Positions 5,998 through 13,210 of a stretch of 16,292 nucleotides of DNA are shown one piece after another (within the stretch, counting starts at the first letter, position 1; each line of letters begins with the position of its first letter). The notes beneath the pieces were generated by a model. It worked only from the letters and a program-made list of their open reading frames with translations, was not told the DNA's origin and did not search any database. Where the stretch lies: contig JAHDCB010000020.1 in NCBI GenBank assembly GCA_020630035.1, positions 1 to 16,292 on the forward strand, in the 5' to 3' direction. Both the position numbers and the translations under genes were made by a program. The stretch is from Gammaproteobacteria bacterium. GTDB lineage: Bacteria > Pseudomonadota > Gammaproteobacteria > Chromatiales > Chromatiaceae.

Positions 5998-7067
5998 CAG
6001 CTCTGTGTTTGCAGAACACGCAGGAGCGCGGTGTTTTCTTCCGGGGTGCCGATGGTGATCCGCAGACAGTCCCGCAATGCCGGGTGCGCCTGATGCAGTG
6101 ATTTGATCAGGATGCCTTGGTGGCGCAGGCCCTGGAACCAGGTTTCAGCCTGTTGTGGTGGGGTGCGTAACAGTATGAAGTTTGTTGCTGAGGGATAGAC
6201 GGTGACACCGGGTAAGGTAGTCAGTGCCTGGGTGAGGCGGGTGCGTTCGGCACAGATCTGTGCTGCCTGTGCGGTAAATATATCGTGGTGTTGCAGCGCA
6301 AATATCGCACTGGCCTGTGTCAGGCTGTTGATGTTGTAGGGTAGTCGTACCTTGTCGAATTCATGCAGCCAGTCGCTGGGCCCGGCAAGAAAGCCGAGAC
6401 GCAGGCCGGCCAGCCCCATCTTGGAGACGGTACGCATCACCACCAGGTTGTCGTGTTGGCCTAGTTGTGGCAGGTAGCTGGTTGTGGTGAAGGGAGCATA
6501 GGCCTCGTCGATCACTACCAGTCCGGGGGCGGCTGCTAAGACTGCGGCGATATCGTCGGCAGCAAACAGGTTGCCGGTCGGGTTGTTCGGGCAGGCCAGA
6601 AAGATGACGGCAGGTTGGTGTTGTTTGATGGCTGCCAGTAAGGCGGCCCGGTCCAGTGCAAAGTTGTCCGGGCGTAGTGGTACCCCGACATATTCCAGGC
6701 CACAACTGAGCGCAATCATGCGGTACATGACAAAGCCAGGCTCGACGGTCAGCAGGCTGTGTCCCGGTCTGGCCAGAGCCTGGGCTATGATCTGAATGAT
6801 TTCGTCAGAGCCATTACCGAACAGGAGTGACTGGTCCGCAGGTATTGCAAAGGTGGCGCGTACCGCAGCTGCCATGTCGGTGGCTTGTGGATCCGGATAG
6901 CGGTTTAGTGCGACTTGTTGCAATACGTCGGCCCAGGCAGTCTTCAGTTGCTCTGGCCAAGGGTATGGGTTTTCCATGGCATCCAGTTTGATCAGGCCAC
7001 GTGCATCCGGTATGGCATACGCGTGTAGTGCCTGTATTTCGGGTCGAATCCAGTCGCTTGCGGCCAT
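5997..7067 (-). CDS. hisC: Histidinol-phosphate aminotransferase HisC
   Basis: HisC is a PLP enzyme that converts imidazole acetol phosphate and glutamate to histidinol phosphate and 2-oxoglutarate. The 356-residue length fits the family. Class I/II aminotransferase marks are present: NNPTG at 161-165, VVIDEAYAPF with Asp187 and Tyr190, SKMGLAGLRLG with the PLP lysine at 216 and Arg223, and LRITIGTPEEN near the end for the carboxylate. The start lies two bases after the hisD stop, and its own stop shares one base with the dnaG start. hisD-hisC is a usual order. hisG, commonly upstream, is missing. Confidence 0.95.
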   Translation of the reverse strand: MAASDWIRPEIQALHAYAIPDARGLIKLDAMENPYPWPEQLKTAWADVLQQVALNRYPDPQATDMAAAVRATFAIPADQSLLFGNGSDEIIQIIAQALARPGHSLLTVEPGFVMYRMIALSCGLEYVGVPLRPDNFALDRAALLAAIKQHQPAVIFLACPNNPTGNLFAADDIAAVLAAAPGLVVIDEAYAPFTTTSYLPQLGQHDNLVVMRTVSKMGLAGLRLGFLAGPSDWLHEFDKVRLPYNINSLTQASAIFALQHHDIFTAQAAQICAERTRLTQALTTLPGVTVYPSATNFILLRTPPQQAETWFQGLRHQGILIKSLHQAHPALRDCLRITIGTPEENTALLRVLQTQS

Positions 7068-7069
7068 CT

Positions 7070-8371
7070 TCAGGCGTCCAGTCGGTATTCAGCGGCGCGG
7101 GCATGGGCCTCCAGCCCTTCGCCACGTGCCAGTACCGAGGCAGTCTGGCCCAGGTGCCGGGCTCCGGCAGGTGAGGCCATGATCAGGCTGGTGCGTTTCT
7201 GGAAGTCGTAGACGCCGAGTGGTGAGCTGAAACGGGCTGTGCCGGAGGTCGGCAGGACATGGTTCGGCCCGGCGCAATAGTCCCCCAGTGGTTCGCTGGT
7301 GTAGCGGCCCATGAAGATGGCCCCGGCGTGGCGGATTTGTTGCACATAGTCGGTCGGATCGGCAACCGATAGCTCCAGATGCTCCGGTGCGATCCGGTTG
7401 GCGATGGTTGCTGCCTCAGCCAGATCACGGCACTGAATCAGTGCCCCTCGCTGGCGCAGCGCAGTCGCAGCGATCGTTTGGCGTTGCAGGGTCGGTAAGA
7501 GTCGTTTGATACTATCCTGCACCCGGCAGATAAAGTCAGCATCCGGGCATAGCAGGATAGCTTGCGCCGCTTCATCGTGTTCGGCCTGTGAGAACAGATC
7601 CATCGCCACCCAATCCGGGTTGGTCTGGCCATCACAGATCACCAGGATTTCGGAAGGCCCGGCGATCATATCAATACCGACCTGGCCGAACACAGCTCGC
7701 TTTGCTGCTGCGACATAGCTGTTACCAGGTCCGACGATTTTATCCACTGCCGGGACTGTGTCGGTACCATACGCCAGGGCAGAGATGGCCTGGGCACCGC
7801 CAATGGCGATGGCTTGCGTGACGCCACACAAATGTGCCGCTGCCAGTACCAGCGGGTTGGTTTCTCCCTGCGGGGTCGGGACTACCATGATCAGTTCCGG
7901 AACACCGGCGACCTTTGCCGGCAGGGCGTTCATCAGTACGGAAGATGGATAAGCGGCCTTGCCGCCTGGCACATACAGGCCAACCCGATCCAGCGGTGTG
8001 ATTTGTTGCCCGAGCAAGGTGCCGTCTGCTTCTGTTTCTTGCCAGCTCTCCAGTTTTTGTCGTTCGGCATACGCCTGGATGCGCGCGGCAGCCTGTTGCA
8101 GTGCAGTACGTTGTGCTGTGCTGATGGTTTCCCAGGCCTGGTGCAGGCGTTCTGCGGGTAAGATCAGTGCTTGCGGTGTGGCTGGTGTCCAGCCGTCGAA
8201 ACGGCTGGTATAGTCCAGCAGCGCAACGTCACCCTGTGTGCGTACTGTCTGGATGATGGTATCGACGGTGGTTTGCAGCTCAGTATCTGCAACCGCTTCC
8301 CAGGCCAGCAATTGATCCAGTTGTTGCTGAAAATCGGGCTGGGTACTATCTAATAAGTTAATCTGCGACAT
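7070..8371 (-). CDS. hisD: Histidinol dehydrogenase HisD
   Basis: HisD is a zinc enzyme that carries out the last two NAD-dependent oxidations, from L-histidinol to L-histidine. The 433-residue length is normal. Diagnostic segments are VGLYVPGGKAAYPSSVLM, IVGPGNSYVAAAKRAVFG, IDMIAGPSEILVI and SQAEHDEAAQA, with zinc ligands Gln262 and His265. Further ones are APEHLEL with the catalytic Glu-His and a C-terminal HVLPTSGTARFSSPLGVYDF. It is the first gene of the hisD-hisC-dnaG run. The only good Shine-Dalgarno sequence before its ATG is AGAGG, seven bases upstream, which is part of the end of the 120-bp repeat. Any promoter must lie within the repeat, in the short gap beyond it, or upstream in or before the DUF218 gene. 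Confidence 0.96.
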   Translation of the reverse strand: MSQINLLDSTQPDFQQQLDQLLAWEAVADTELQTTVDTIIQTVRTQGDVALLDYTSRFDGWTPATPQALILPAERLHQAWETISTAQRTALQQAAARIQAYAERQKLESWQETEADGTLLGQQITPLDRVGLYVPGGKAAYPSSVLMNALPAKVAGVPELIMVVPTPQGETNPLVLAAAHLCGVTQAIAIGGAQAISALAYGTDTVPAVDKIVGPGNSYVAAAKRAVFGQVGIDMIAGPSEILVICDGQTNPDWVAMDLFSQAEHDEAAQAILLCPDADFICRVQDSIKRLLPTLQRQTIAATALRQRGALIQCRDLAEAATIANRIAPEHLELSVADPTDYVQQIRHAGAIFMGRYTSEPLGDYCAGPNHVLPTSGTARFSSPLGVYDFQKRTSLIMASPAGARHLGQTASVLARGEGLEAHARAAEYRLDA

Positions 8372-8373
8372 AA

Positions 8374-8493
8374 GGGCACCTCTAAAAACTATTCCGCTTG
8401 CAAATACTTCGTTAAAAAATGCTCATGTACGCTTTGTACACTGCGCTTTTTCGCCTCGTCTTTGCTGCGCTCGTCACGTTTTTAGAGCTGCCC
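8374..8493. repeat. Dispersed repeat family 1, full copy of 120 bp (MITE-like)
   Basis: The left end GGGCACCTCTAAAAAC (8374-8389) and the right end GTTTTTAGAGCTGCCC (8478-8493) are inverted repeats with one mismatch. The length and orientation equal those of the copy at 3244-3363, and much of the interior is shared. It fills almost the entire gap between the DUF218 gene and hisD. It starts only two bases before the hisD start codon on the minus strand, so the hisD 5' untranslated region is largely repeat sequence. Confidence 0.82.
8379..8383 (-). promoter_or_regulatory. Repeat-derived ribosome-binding site of hisD
   Basis: Read on the minus strand, the repeat end gives AGAGG, then a seven-base spacer (TGCCCTT), then the hisD ATG. 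The motif lies within the conserved inverted end of the repeat, so it was probably brought in by the element. Confidence 0.6.
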
Positions 8494-8520
8494 ATAAGCA
8501 TCAGCAAGAATATCAGGCGG

Positions 8521-9300
8521 TTATGATTCGGGTTGTGCGTGCCACTGGATATCGGGGCCAATCCATTGGCCGATCAGCTCTTTGAGCATTTTAGCATTGT
8601 CATCCAGGTCGTCTGTGTCAGGTATCCAGTGTCGCCAGCCACCTTTATAGGGTAGTTTGTAGTCGGTAGCGGCTGGTATAGGCTTCAGACCGGCCTGCTG
8701 GAAGTGTGCCAGTGAGCGGGCCATGTGGGACACTGAAGTTACCAGCAAGACAGTTTGTATGTCGCGTTGTTGTAACAATGCTGCACTGAACTGTGCATTT
8801 TGTTGCGTGTTTCGGCTGCGTTCTTCCAGTAAAATAGCCGCTTCCGGAACCCCCAGATCCCGCAGGAGTTGCTGCATCGCTGCGGCGGCTGATATGGTAT
8901 GCAGTTGTGGATTGTGACCGCCAGATAATATAATCAGCGGTGCCTTGCCTGCGTGATATAACTGGGCGCCATACCAGATTCGATCCGCAGCCTTATTCAG
9001 GTCCGGTTGCAGATGGTTGTTGTCTGGCGGGATGATGCCACCACCCAGTATGACAATGGCTTCGGTGTGGGGTAGTTGTTGCGGGGCTTGTGGCGGGAAA
9101 GGGGCGCTGATCTGACCTGCCAGCCAGAAACCAGCTGCCGGGACAGACCAGAACCACAGCCAGACGATGCCCAGCGCGCCGCACAACCAAGCCAGTTGGC
9201 GGCGTCCGGCCAGCCCCAGTATTAACCCGATAAGTCCGAGTAACAGGCTGCTGCCGAGTGGTGACAGTACAGCAGTTGCCAGTTTAGCCAGTATTATCAT
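8521..9300 (-). CDS. DUF218/ElyC-YdcF-like inner-membrane protein
   Basis: From the ATG at 9298-9300 the protein has 259 residues, the same as E. coli ElyC. Two hydrophobic segments in the first ~60 residues (LSPLGSSLLLGLIGLILGL and LAWLCGALGIVWLWFW) anchor it. The rest is a DUF218 domain: EAIVILGGGI, APLIILSGG, EERSRNTQQNA, LLVTSVSHMARSLAHFQQAG and the end WRHWIPDTDDLDDNAKMLKELIG. ElyC affects envelope integrity and lipid-carrier or enterobacterial-common-antigen metabolism in E. coli; the biochemical activity is not firmly known. An upstream in-frame TTG at 9342 would add 14 basic residues and overlap accA. The ATG gives a better family fit, though no clear Shine-Dalgarno sequence is seen. 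Only 12 bases separate it from the divergent accA start. It may be co-transcribed with hisD through the repeat. Confidence 0.8.
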   Translation of the reverse strand: MIILAKLATAVLSPLGSSLLLGLIGLILGLAGRRQLAWLCGALGIVWLWFWSVPAAGFWLAGQISAPFPPQAPQQLPHTEAIVILGGGIIPPDNNHLQPDLNKAADRIWYGAQLYHAGKAPLIILSGGHNPQLHTISAAAAMQQLLRDLGVPEAAILLEERSRNTQQNAQFSAALLQQRDIQTVLLVTSVSHMARSLAHFQQAGLKPIPAATDYKLPYKGGWRHWIPDTDDLDDNAKMLKELIGQWIGPDIQWHAQPES

Positions 9301-9312
9301 CTGAGCGTTGCT

Positions 9313-10269
9313 ATGAATCTTGATTTTCTTGAGTTTGAACAACCGATTGCCGAAATGCAGGCAAAGATTGAAGAATTGCGCATGATGGGTAATGACAACC
9401 CGATTGATATTCAGGATGAAATTGCACGTCTGGAGGCTAAAAGTGAAGCCCTGACCAGTTCGATTTTCGGTCGTCTGACGTCCTGGCAGACTGCTCAGTT
9501 AGCGCGGCACCCGTTACGCCCGTATACGTTAGATTATATTGAGCAGGTTGTCGATGATTTTCAGGAGTTGCATGGAGATCGCAGTTTTGCCGACGATCCA
9601 TCGATTGTCGCCGGTATCGGGCGACTGGCCGGCAAGCCGGTGATGTTGATCGGGCATCAGAAGGGCCGCAATACGCAACAAAAGATCCGGCGTAACTTCG
9701 GGATGCCGCGTCCGGAAGGGTATCGCAAGGCATTGCGCCTGCTACAAATGGCTGAACGGTTCCACTTGCCGGTGGTGACCTTTATCGACACGCCTGGTGC
9801 TTATCCTGGGGTGGGTGCAGAAGAGCGTGGTCAGAGCGAAGCGATTGCGCGTAATCTGTTTGTGATGGCTGGCTTACGCACGCCAGTTGTTGCCGTTGTG
9901 ATTGGTGAAGGTGGTTCTGGCGGGGCACTGGCGATTGGTGTGGCAGATCGGGTACTGATGCTGCAGTACAGCACTTACTCGGTGATCTCACCAGAAGGCT
10001 GTGCGTCAATTTTGTGGAAGGATGCGGCGAAGGCTGACCTGGCTGCCGAAGCAATGGCAATCACGGCACCGGACCTGAAGCAGCAAGGCCTGATTGATGA
10101 CATTATCCCGGAACCGACCGGTGGTGCACATCGTGACTATGCCGCCATCGCAGCTAATCTGAAGACTGCGGTACTGGATGCACTGGAGCCACTGCTGGCA
10201 GAACCGTTAGATTTGTTAATGGAAAACCGGCAGCAACGTTTATTGGCGTATGGTGCCTTCAGCGCGTAA
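9313..10269 (+). CDS. accA: Acetyl-CoA carboxylase carboxyltransferase subunit alpha AccA
   Basis: AccA with AccD transfers the carboxyl group from carboxybiotin to acetyl-CoA to give malonyl-CoA, the first committed step of fatty acid synthesis. The 318 residues compare with 319 in E. coli. The opening MNLDFLEFEQPIAEMQAKIEEL is the usual N-terminal helix. The crotonase-fold core shows HGDRSFADD, GRNTQQKIRRNFGM, FIDTPGAYPGVGAEERGQ, IGEGGSGGALAIGVAD and SVISPEGCASILWKD. It is followed by an overlapping tilS, a common gammaproteobacterial order, but dnaE is not upstream. The promoter must lie inside the divergent DUF218 gene because only 12 bases separate the two starts. Confidence 0.96.
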   Translation: MNLDFLEFEQPIAEMQAKIEELRMMGNDNPIDIQDEIARLEAKSEALTSSIFGRLTSWQTAQLARHPLRPYTLDYIEQVVDDFQELHGDRSFADDPSIVAGIGRLAGKPVMLIGHQKGRNTQQKIRRNFGMPRPEGYRKALRLLQMAERFHLPVVTFIDTPGAYPGVGAEERGQSEAIARNLFVMAGLRTPVVAVVIGEGGSGGALAIGVADRVLMLQYSTYSVISPEGCASILWKDAAKADLAAEAMAITAPDLKQQGLIDDIIPEPTGGAHRDYAAIAANLKTAVLDALEPLLAEPLDLLMENRQQRLLAYGAFSA

Positions 10270-11614
10270 ATCGTCCGCCTTCTGTCCGGCGCAATTGTTG
10301 CTGCAATTGCGCGCCTTACCTCAGCCGGAATGCTATCTGGTAGCTTATAGTGGTGGGGTTGACTCGCATGTATTGTTACACGCAATGGCAGAAATACAGG
10401 GTCAGTGTTCTATTCCGGTGCAGGCGATTCATATCCAGCATGGCTTGCATCCCGATGCTGCAGATTGGGCAAAGCATTGTCAGGGTGTTTGTCAGACACT
10501 GAATATTCCGCTGCAGGTTGTTGCGCTGCAATTACAACCGCAACCAGGTACCAGCCTGGAGGCAGTCGCACGCGAAGCCCGCTATGCAGCTTGCTGGCAA
10601 CAAGCATTGCCCGGAAGTATGTTGCTGACCGCACATCATGCGGATGATCAGGCGGAGACGGTGTTGTTGCAGTTGTTACGCGGTGCTGGCATAGAGGGTT
10701 TGGCAGCGATGCCGGCCTGTCGCACGACACCATCTGGCTGGCATGGCCGACCTTGCCTGAACTGGACGCGCCAGGCATTACACCGGTATGCGCAACAACA
10801 TGCACTGGTCTGGATTGATGACCCGAGTAATCAGAATACGGAGTTTGATCGGAACTATCTGCGTCAGCAAGTGATGCCAGTGTTGCAGGCGCGCTGGCCT
10901 GCGGTCAGCCGGACCCTGGCGCGTAGTGCCAGCCATGTTGCGGCGGTGTTACCACTGGTGCAGGTGCAGACAGAGCAGGATTTGGCCGTTTGCATTAGCT
11001 CGACTGGTCAGTTGCAGGTCGCGCCATTACAGTGTTTGTCGACGGTGCGTTGTCAGCAGGTGTTGCGTGCCTGGATCCGACAGGCAGGTCATCCTGTGCC
11101 GAGTCAGGCGCATTTGTCAGAAATAAAAGACCGGGTTATTGGTGCGACTGAAGATCGTCAGCCGGAGGTTGCCTGGAAAAATACGCGATTGCGGCGTTAC
11201 CGGGGTAGTTTGTGGTTGTTACGGCGGCCGGTTCCCGCGCCACCGACTGCAGAACAGTCGTTTGCCTGGCCCGCAGACCAGATAATGTTCACATTACCAG
11301 CCGGCTGCGGCACGCTGCGCCGTATCCCGGCGACGCAGGGGATACCGGTTCGGTACTGGCAGGAAGGTCGGATCTCAGTACGCTGGCGTTATCCGGGAAT
11401 GCGTTGCCGTCCTGCCGGGCGACAGGGCAATCGCAGTTTTAAGAAGTTATGTCAGGCGTATGGGATTCCACCCTGGCAGCGGCCTTATGTGCCACTGGTG
11501 TATCGGGGAGATCAGTTGATCGCGGTGGCAGATGTGTGTCTGTGTATACAGCCGTTCACAGATCAGGCTTGTTACCAGTTACAGTGGTCTGTTGATGACA
11601 GTAGGTCTGAATGA
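10250..11614 (+). CDS. tilS: tRNA(Ile)-lysidine synthetase TilS
   Basis: TilS uses ATP and lysine to convert C34 of the CAU-anticodon tRNA-Ile to lysidine, so that it reads AUA. The protein has 454 residues. The PP-loop SGGVDS is at 34-39, and HIQHGLHPDAADWA, TSLEAVAREARYAA and LLTAHHADDQAETVLLQLLR complete the N-type ATP pyrophosphatase domain. WIDDPSNQNTEFDRNYLRQQVMP is typical of the family, and the C-terminal domain shows RPAGRQGNRSFKKL and YGIPPWQRPYVPL. The ATG overlaps the accA end by 20 bases, so coupling is likely. The last 59 bases overlap the oppositely directed phosphorylase gene. Confidence 0.94.
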   Translation: MVPSARKSSAFCPAQLLLQLRALPQPECYLVAYSGGVDSHVLLHAMAEIQGQCSIPVQAIHIQHGLHPDAADWAKHCQGVCQTLNIPLQVVALQLQPQPGTSLEAVAREARYAACWQQALPGSMLLTAHHADDQAETVLLQLLRGAGIEGLAAMPACRTTPSGWHGRPCLNWTRQALHRYAQQHALVWIDDPSNQNTEFDRNYLRQQVMPVLQARWPAVSRTLARSASHVAAVLPLVQVQTEQDLAVCISSTGQLQVAPLQCLSTVRCQQVLRAWIRQAGHPVPSQAHLSEIKDRVIGATEDRQPEVAWKNTRLRRYRGSLWLLRRPVPAPPTAEQSFAWPADQIMFTLPAGCGTLRRIPATQGIPVRYWQEGRISVRWRYPGMRCRPAGRQGNRSFKKLCQAYGIPPWQRPYVPLVYRGDQLIAVADVCLCIQPFTDQACYQLQWSVDDSRSE

Positions 11615-12326
11615 TCTGTAATACCCGATACAGGCCGTCGTTGCGGCAGGCAGTGATGTGTTGCAGGTCAATGCCGTCATCATCCATCCCGGCAGCCCAG
11701 TTCACCACCAGTGCCAGGCTGGTATAGGCCAGATTCAGCTCACGGGCCAGGCTGGCCTCCGGCATGCCGGTCATGCCGACCATATCGCACCCGTCCTGTT
11801 GCAGCCGGCGGACTTCTGCGGCGGTTTCCAGTCTGGGGCCCTGAGTCGCTCCGTATACACCGTTTGGCCTGCAGGCAATGTTGCTGCTTTGTGCTGCAGT
11901 GATCAGTGCCTGGTGTAACGCTGTGTTGTAGGGGGAGCTGAAATCAATATGTCCACAGGTGTCGCGCAGCGTGGTTGCAAACGTATGTTCGCGCCCATAG
12001 GTGTAATCTATCAGTTGATCCGGGAGACTGATGGTACCCGGGGGCAGTTGGGGATGAATGCCACCGACAGTCGCCAGTCCGATCACCTGTTGTACCCCTG
12101 CTGCGCGCAGTGTCCACAGGTTGGCCCGATAGTTGATCTGGTGCGGAGGCAACTGGTGTTCTGGCCCGTGTCGCTGTAGCATAATGACCGGGTGACCTGC
12201 CAGTCTGGTGTGGTGCAGGTGGTCTGATGGTTCGCCATAGGGTGTGGTCTGAGCCACTGTATGGCACGGAGAAAAATTGGCAAATGGTGTCAGATCGCAG
12301 CTGGTGATCAGGCCGAGTGGTGACAT
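11556..12326 (-). CDS. S-methyl-5'-thioinosine (or thioadenosine) phosphorylase
   Basis: This is a purine nucleoside phosphorylase of the MTAP/MTIP family. Such enzymes split methylthio-nucleosides from polyamine synthesis into a base and methylthioribose-1-phosphate. From the ATG at 12324-12326 it has 256 residues, near the usual ~245. The best segments are RHGPEHQLPPHQINYRANLW, ATVGGIHPQLPPG, LPDQLIDYTYGREHTF, HIDFSSPY, GVYGATQGPRLETAAEVRRL and MVGMTGMPEASLARELNLAY. They resemble the Pseudomonas methylthioinosine enzyme most. The N-terminal phosphate loop, normally IIGGTGL, reads LITSCDL here, and NPAAG reads NWAAG, so activity or specificity may differ. An upstream GTG at 12401 would add 25 residues rich in Cys and His that do not match the family. 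Confidence 0.82.
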   Translation of the reverse strand: MSPLGLITSCDLTPFANFSPCHTVAQTTPYGEPSDHLHHTRLAGHPVIMLQRHGPEHQLPPHQINYRANLWTLRAAGVQQVIGLATVGGIHPQLPPGTISLPDQLIDYTYGREHTFATTLRDTCGHIDFSSPYNTALHQALITAAQSSNIACRPNGVYGATQGPRLETAAEVRRLQQDGCDMVGMTGMPEASLARELNLAYTSLALVVNWAAGMDDDGIDLQHITACRNDGLYRVLQIIQTYCHQQTTVTGNKPDL

Positions 12327-12424
12327 ATTGATGCAGGTGCAGCAGGTTACAAACAGGTGTGAAGGGGTGCGATTCAAACTGATGTGGTGATTTGCTACCA
12401 CAGGTTTCTGGCAAGCGTTATTCT

Positions 12425-12459
12425 GGCGACCCTCGGAGAAGCCCCTGACGGGTAACGCC
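12425..12459. repeat. Dispersed repeat family 2, single-arm copy
   Basis: This reads GGCGACCCTCGGAGAAGCCC followed by CTGACGGGTAACGCC. It matches the right arm of the palindrome at 677-783, with three inserted bases. The matching left arm is not present, so this is a truncated copy or half-element. It lies about 100 bases upstream of the phosphorylase start and 59 bases past the folE stop. Confidence 0.6.
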
Positions 12460-12517
12460 GAAACGAATTTTATGTGCCCCAGCTATTACGCCACATCAAT
12501 TTGAATCACACCCGGTG

Positions 12518-13210
12518 TTAAGCGCGGCAGAATTCATAAAACTCAGTTCGGTAGGCTGTATCCTGAGCAAGATAATCGCCGGAAAACTGAGTTGTTTTCA
12601 TGGTTGCGCCGGTATGTTTTACCCCTCGGCAGCTGACACAATGATGTTCCGCAGTAATCATCACAGCCACGCCGACATTGCCTTCGCAGATCTGATCAAC
12701 CGCATGATGTATCGCTAAGGTCATCTGTTCCTGAATAGTGCCGCGTCGTGAGCATTGTTCGACGATCCGGTTTAATTTGGACAGGCCGACGACCTTGCCA
12801 TCTTGATGCGGAATATATGCAATATGGGCTAGTCCTAAAATCGCTTGATGATGATGCGAGCACATTGAGGTTAATGGGATATTACCTTCAAATACCTGGC
12901 CGTTATAACCGTCAGATGGAAAACTGGTGACTTCACTGAGCGATTCATACCGGCCACGCCACAGGTCATGTACATAGGCCTTTGCCACCCGCCTGGGGGT
13001 ATCGGCTGAGTTTGGGTCTTGTTGCCAGTTGCAGCCTAATGCAGTGAGAAAATCACCGAAATGTTGCGCAGCTTCGGCAATAATAGCCTCTTTTTCATCT
13101 GTTGTGAGACAAGCCTGATCTCCATCCTGTCTCTGTTTAGCCGCTAGTTGAGTAGAGATACCGTTCGCATATCCGGCGGTGGCTAGTTCCAGGCTGTGTG
13201 GTTTATTCAT
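12518..13210 (-). CDS. folE: GTP cyclohydrolase I FolE
   Basis: FolE converts GTP to 7,8-dihydroneopterin triphosphate and formate, feeding folate and, through QueD, 7-deazaguanine (queuosine) synthesis. The protein has 230 residues. Zinc-site residues are in SMCSHHH (Cys117, His120) and EHHCVSCRG (Cys191 and Cys194 nearby). TPRRVAKAY and GLSKLNRIVEQCSRRGTIQEQMT are hallmark segments. It ends with the usual TEFYEFCRA-like tail. The first ~40 residues are a variable extension. The ATG overlaps the queD stop as ATGA, with AGGA just upstream, so the two are coupled and this copy probably serves the same pathway as queD. Confidence 0.94.
   Translation of the reverse strand: MNKPHSLELATAGYANGISTQLAAKQRQDGDQACLTTDEKEAIIAEAAQHFGDFLTALGCNWQQDPNSADTPRRVAKAYVHDLWRGRYESLSEVTSFPSDGYNGQVFEGNIPLTSMCSHHHQAILGLAHIAYIPHQDGKVVGLSKLNRIVEQCSRRGTIQEQMTLAIHHAVDQICEGNVGVAVMITAEHHCVSCRGVKHTGATMKTTQFSGDYLAQDTAYRTEFYEFCRA

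Noticed and set aside
9276..9297. TTGCCA and TATTAT as an accA promoter
   Set aside because: The spacing is about ten bases, too short for a normal promoter.
12327..12401. N-terminal extension of the phosphorylase from a GTG at 12401
   Set aside because: The 25 extra residues are Cys/His-rich and do not align with the family, whose members start just before the phosphate loop as the ATG at 12326 does.
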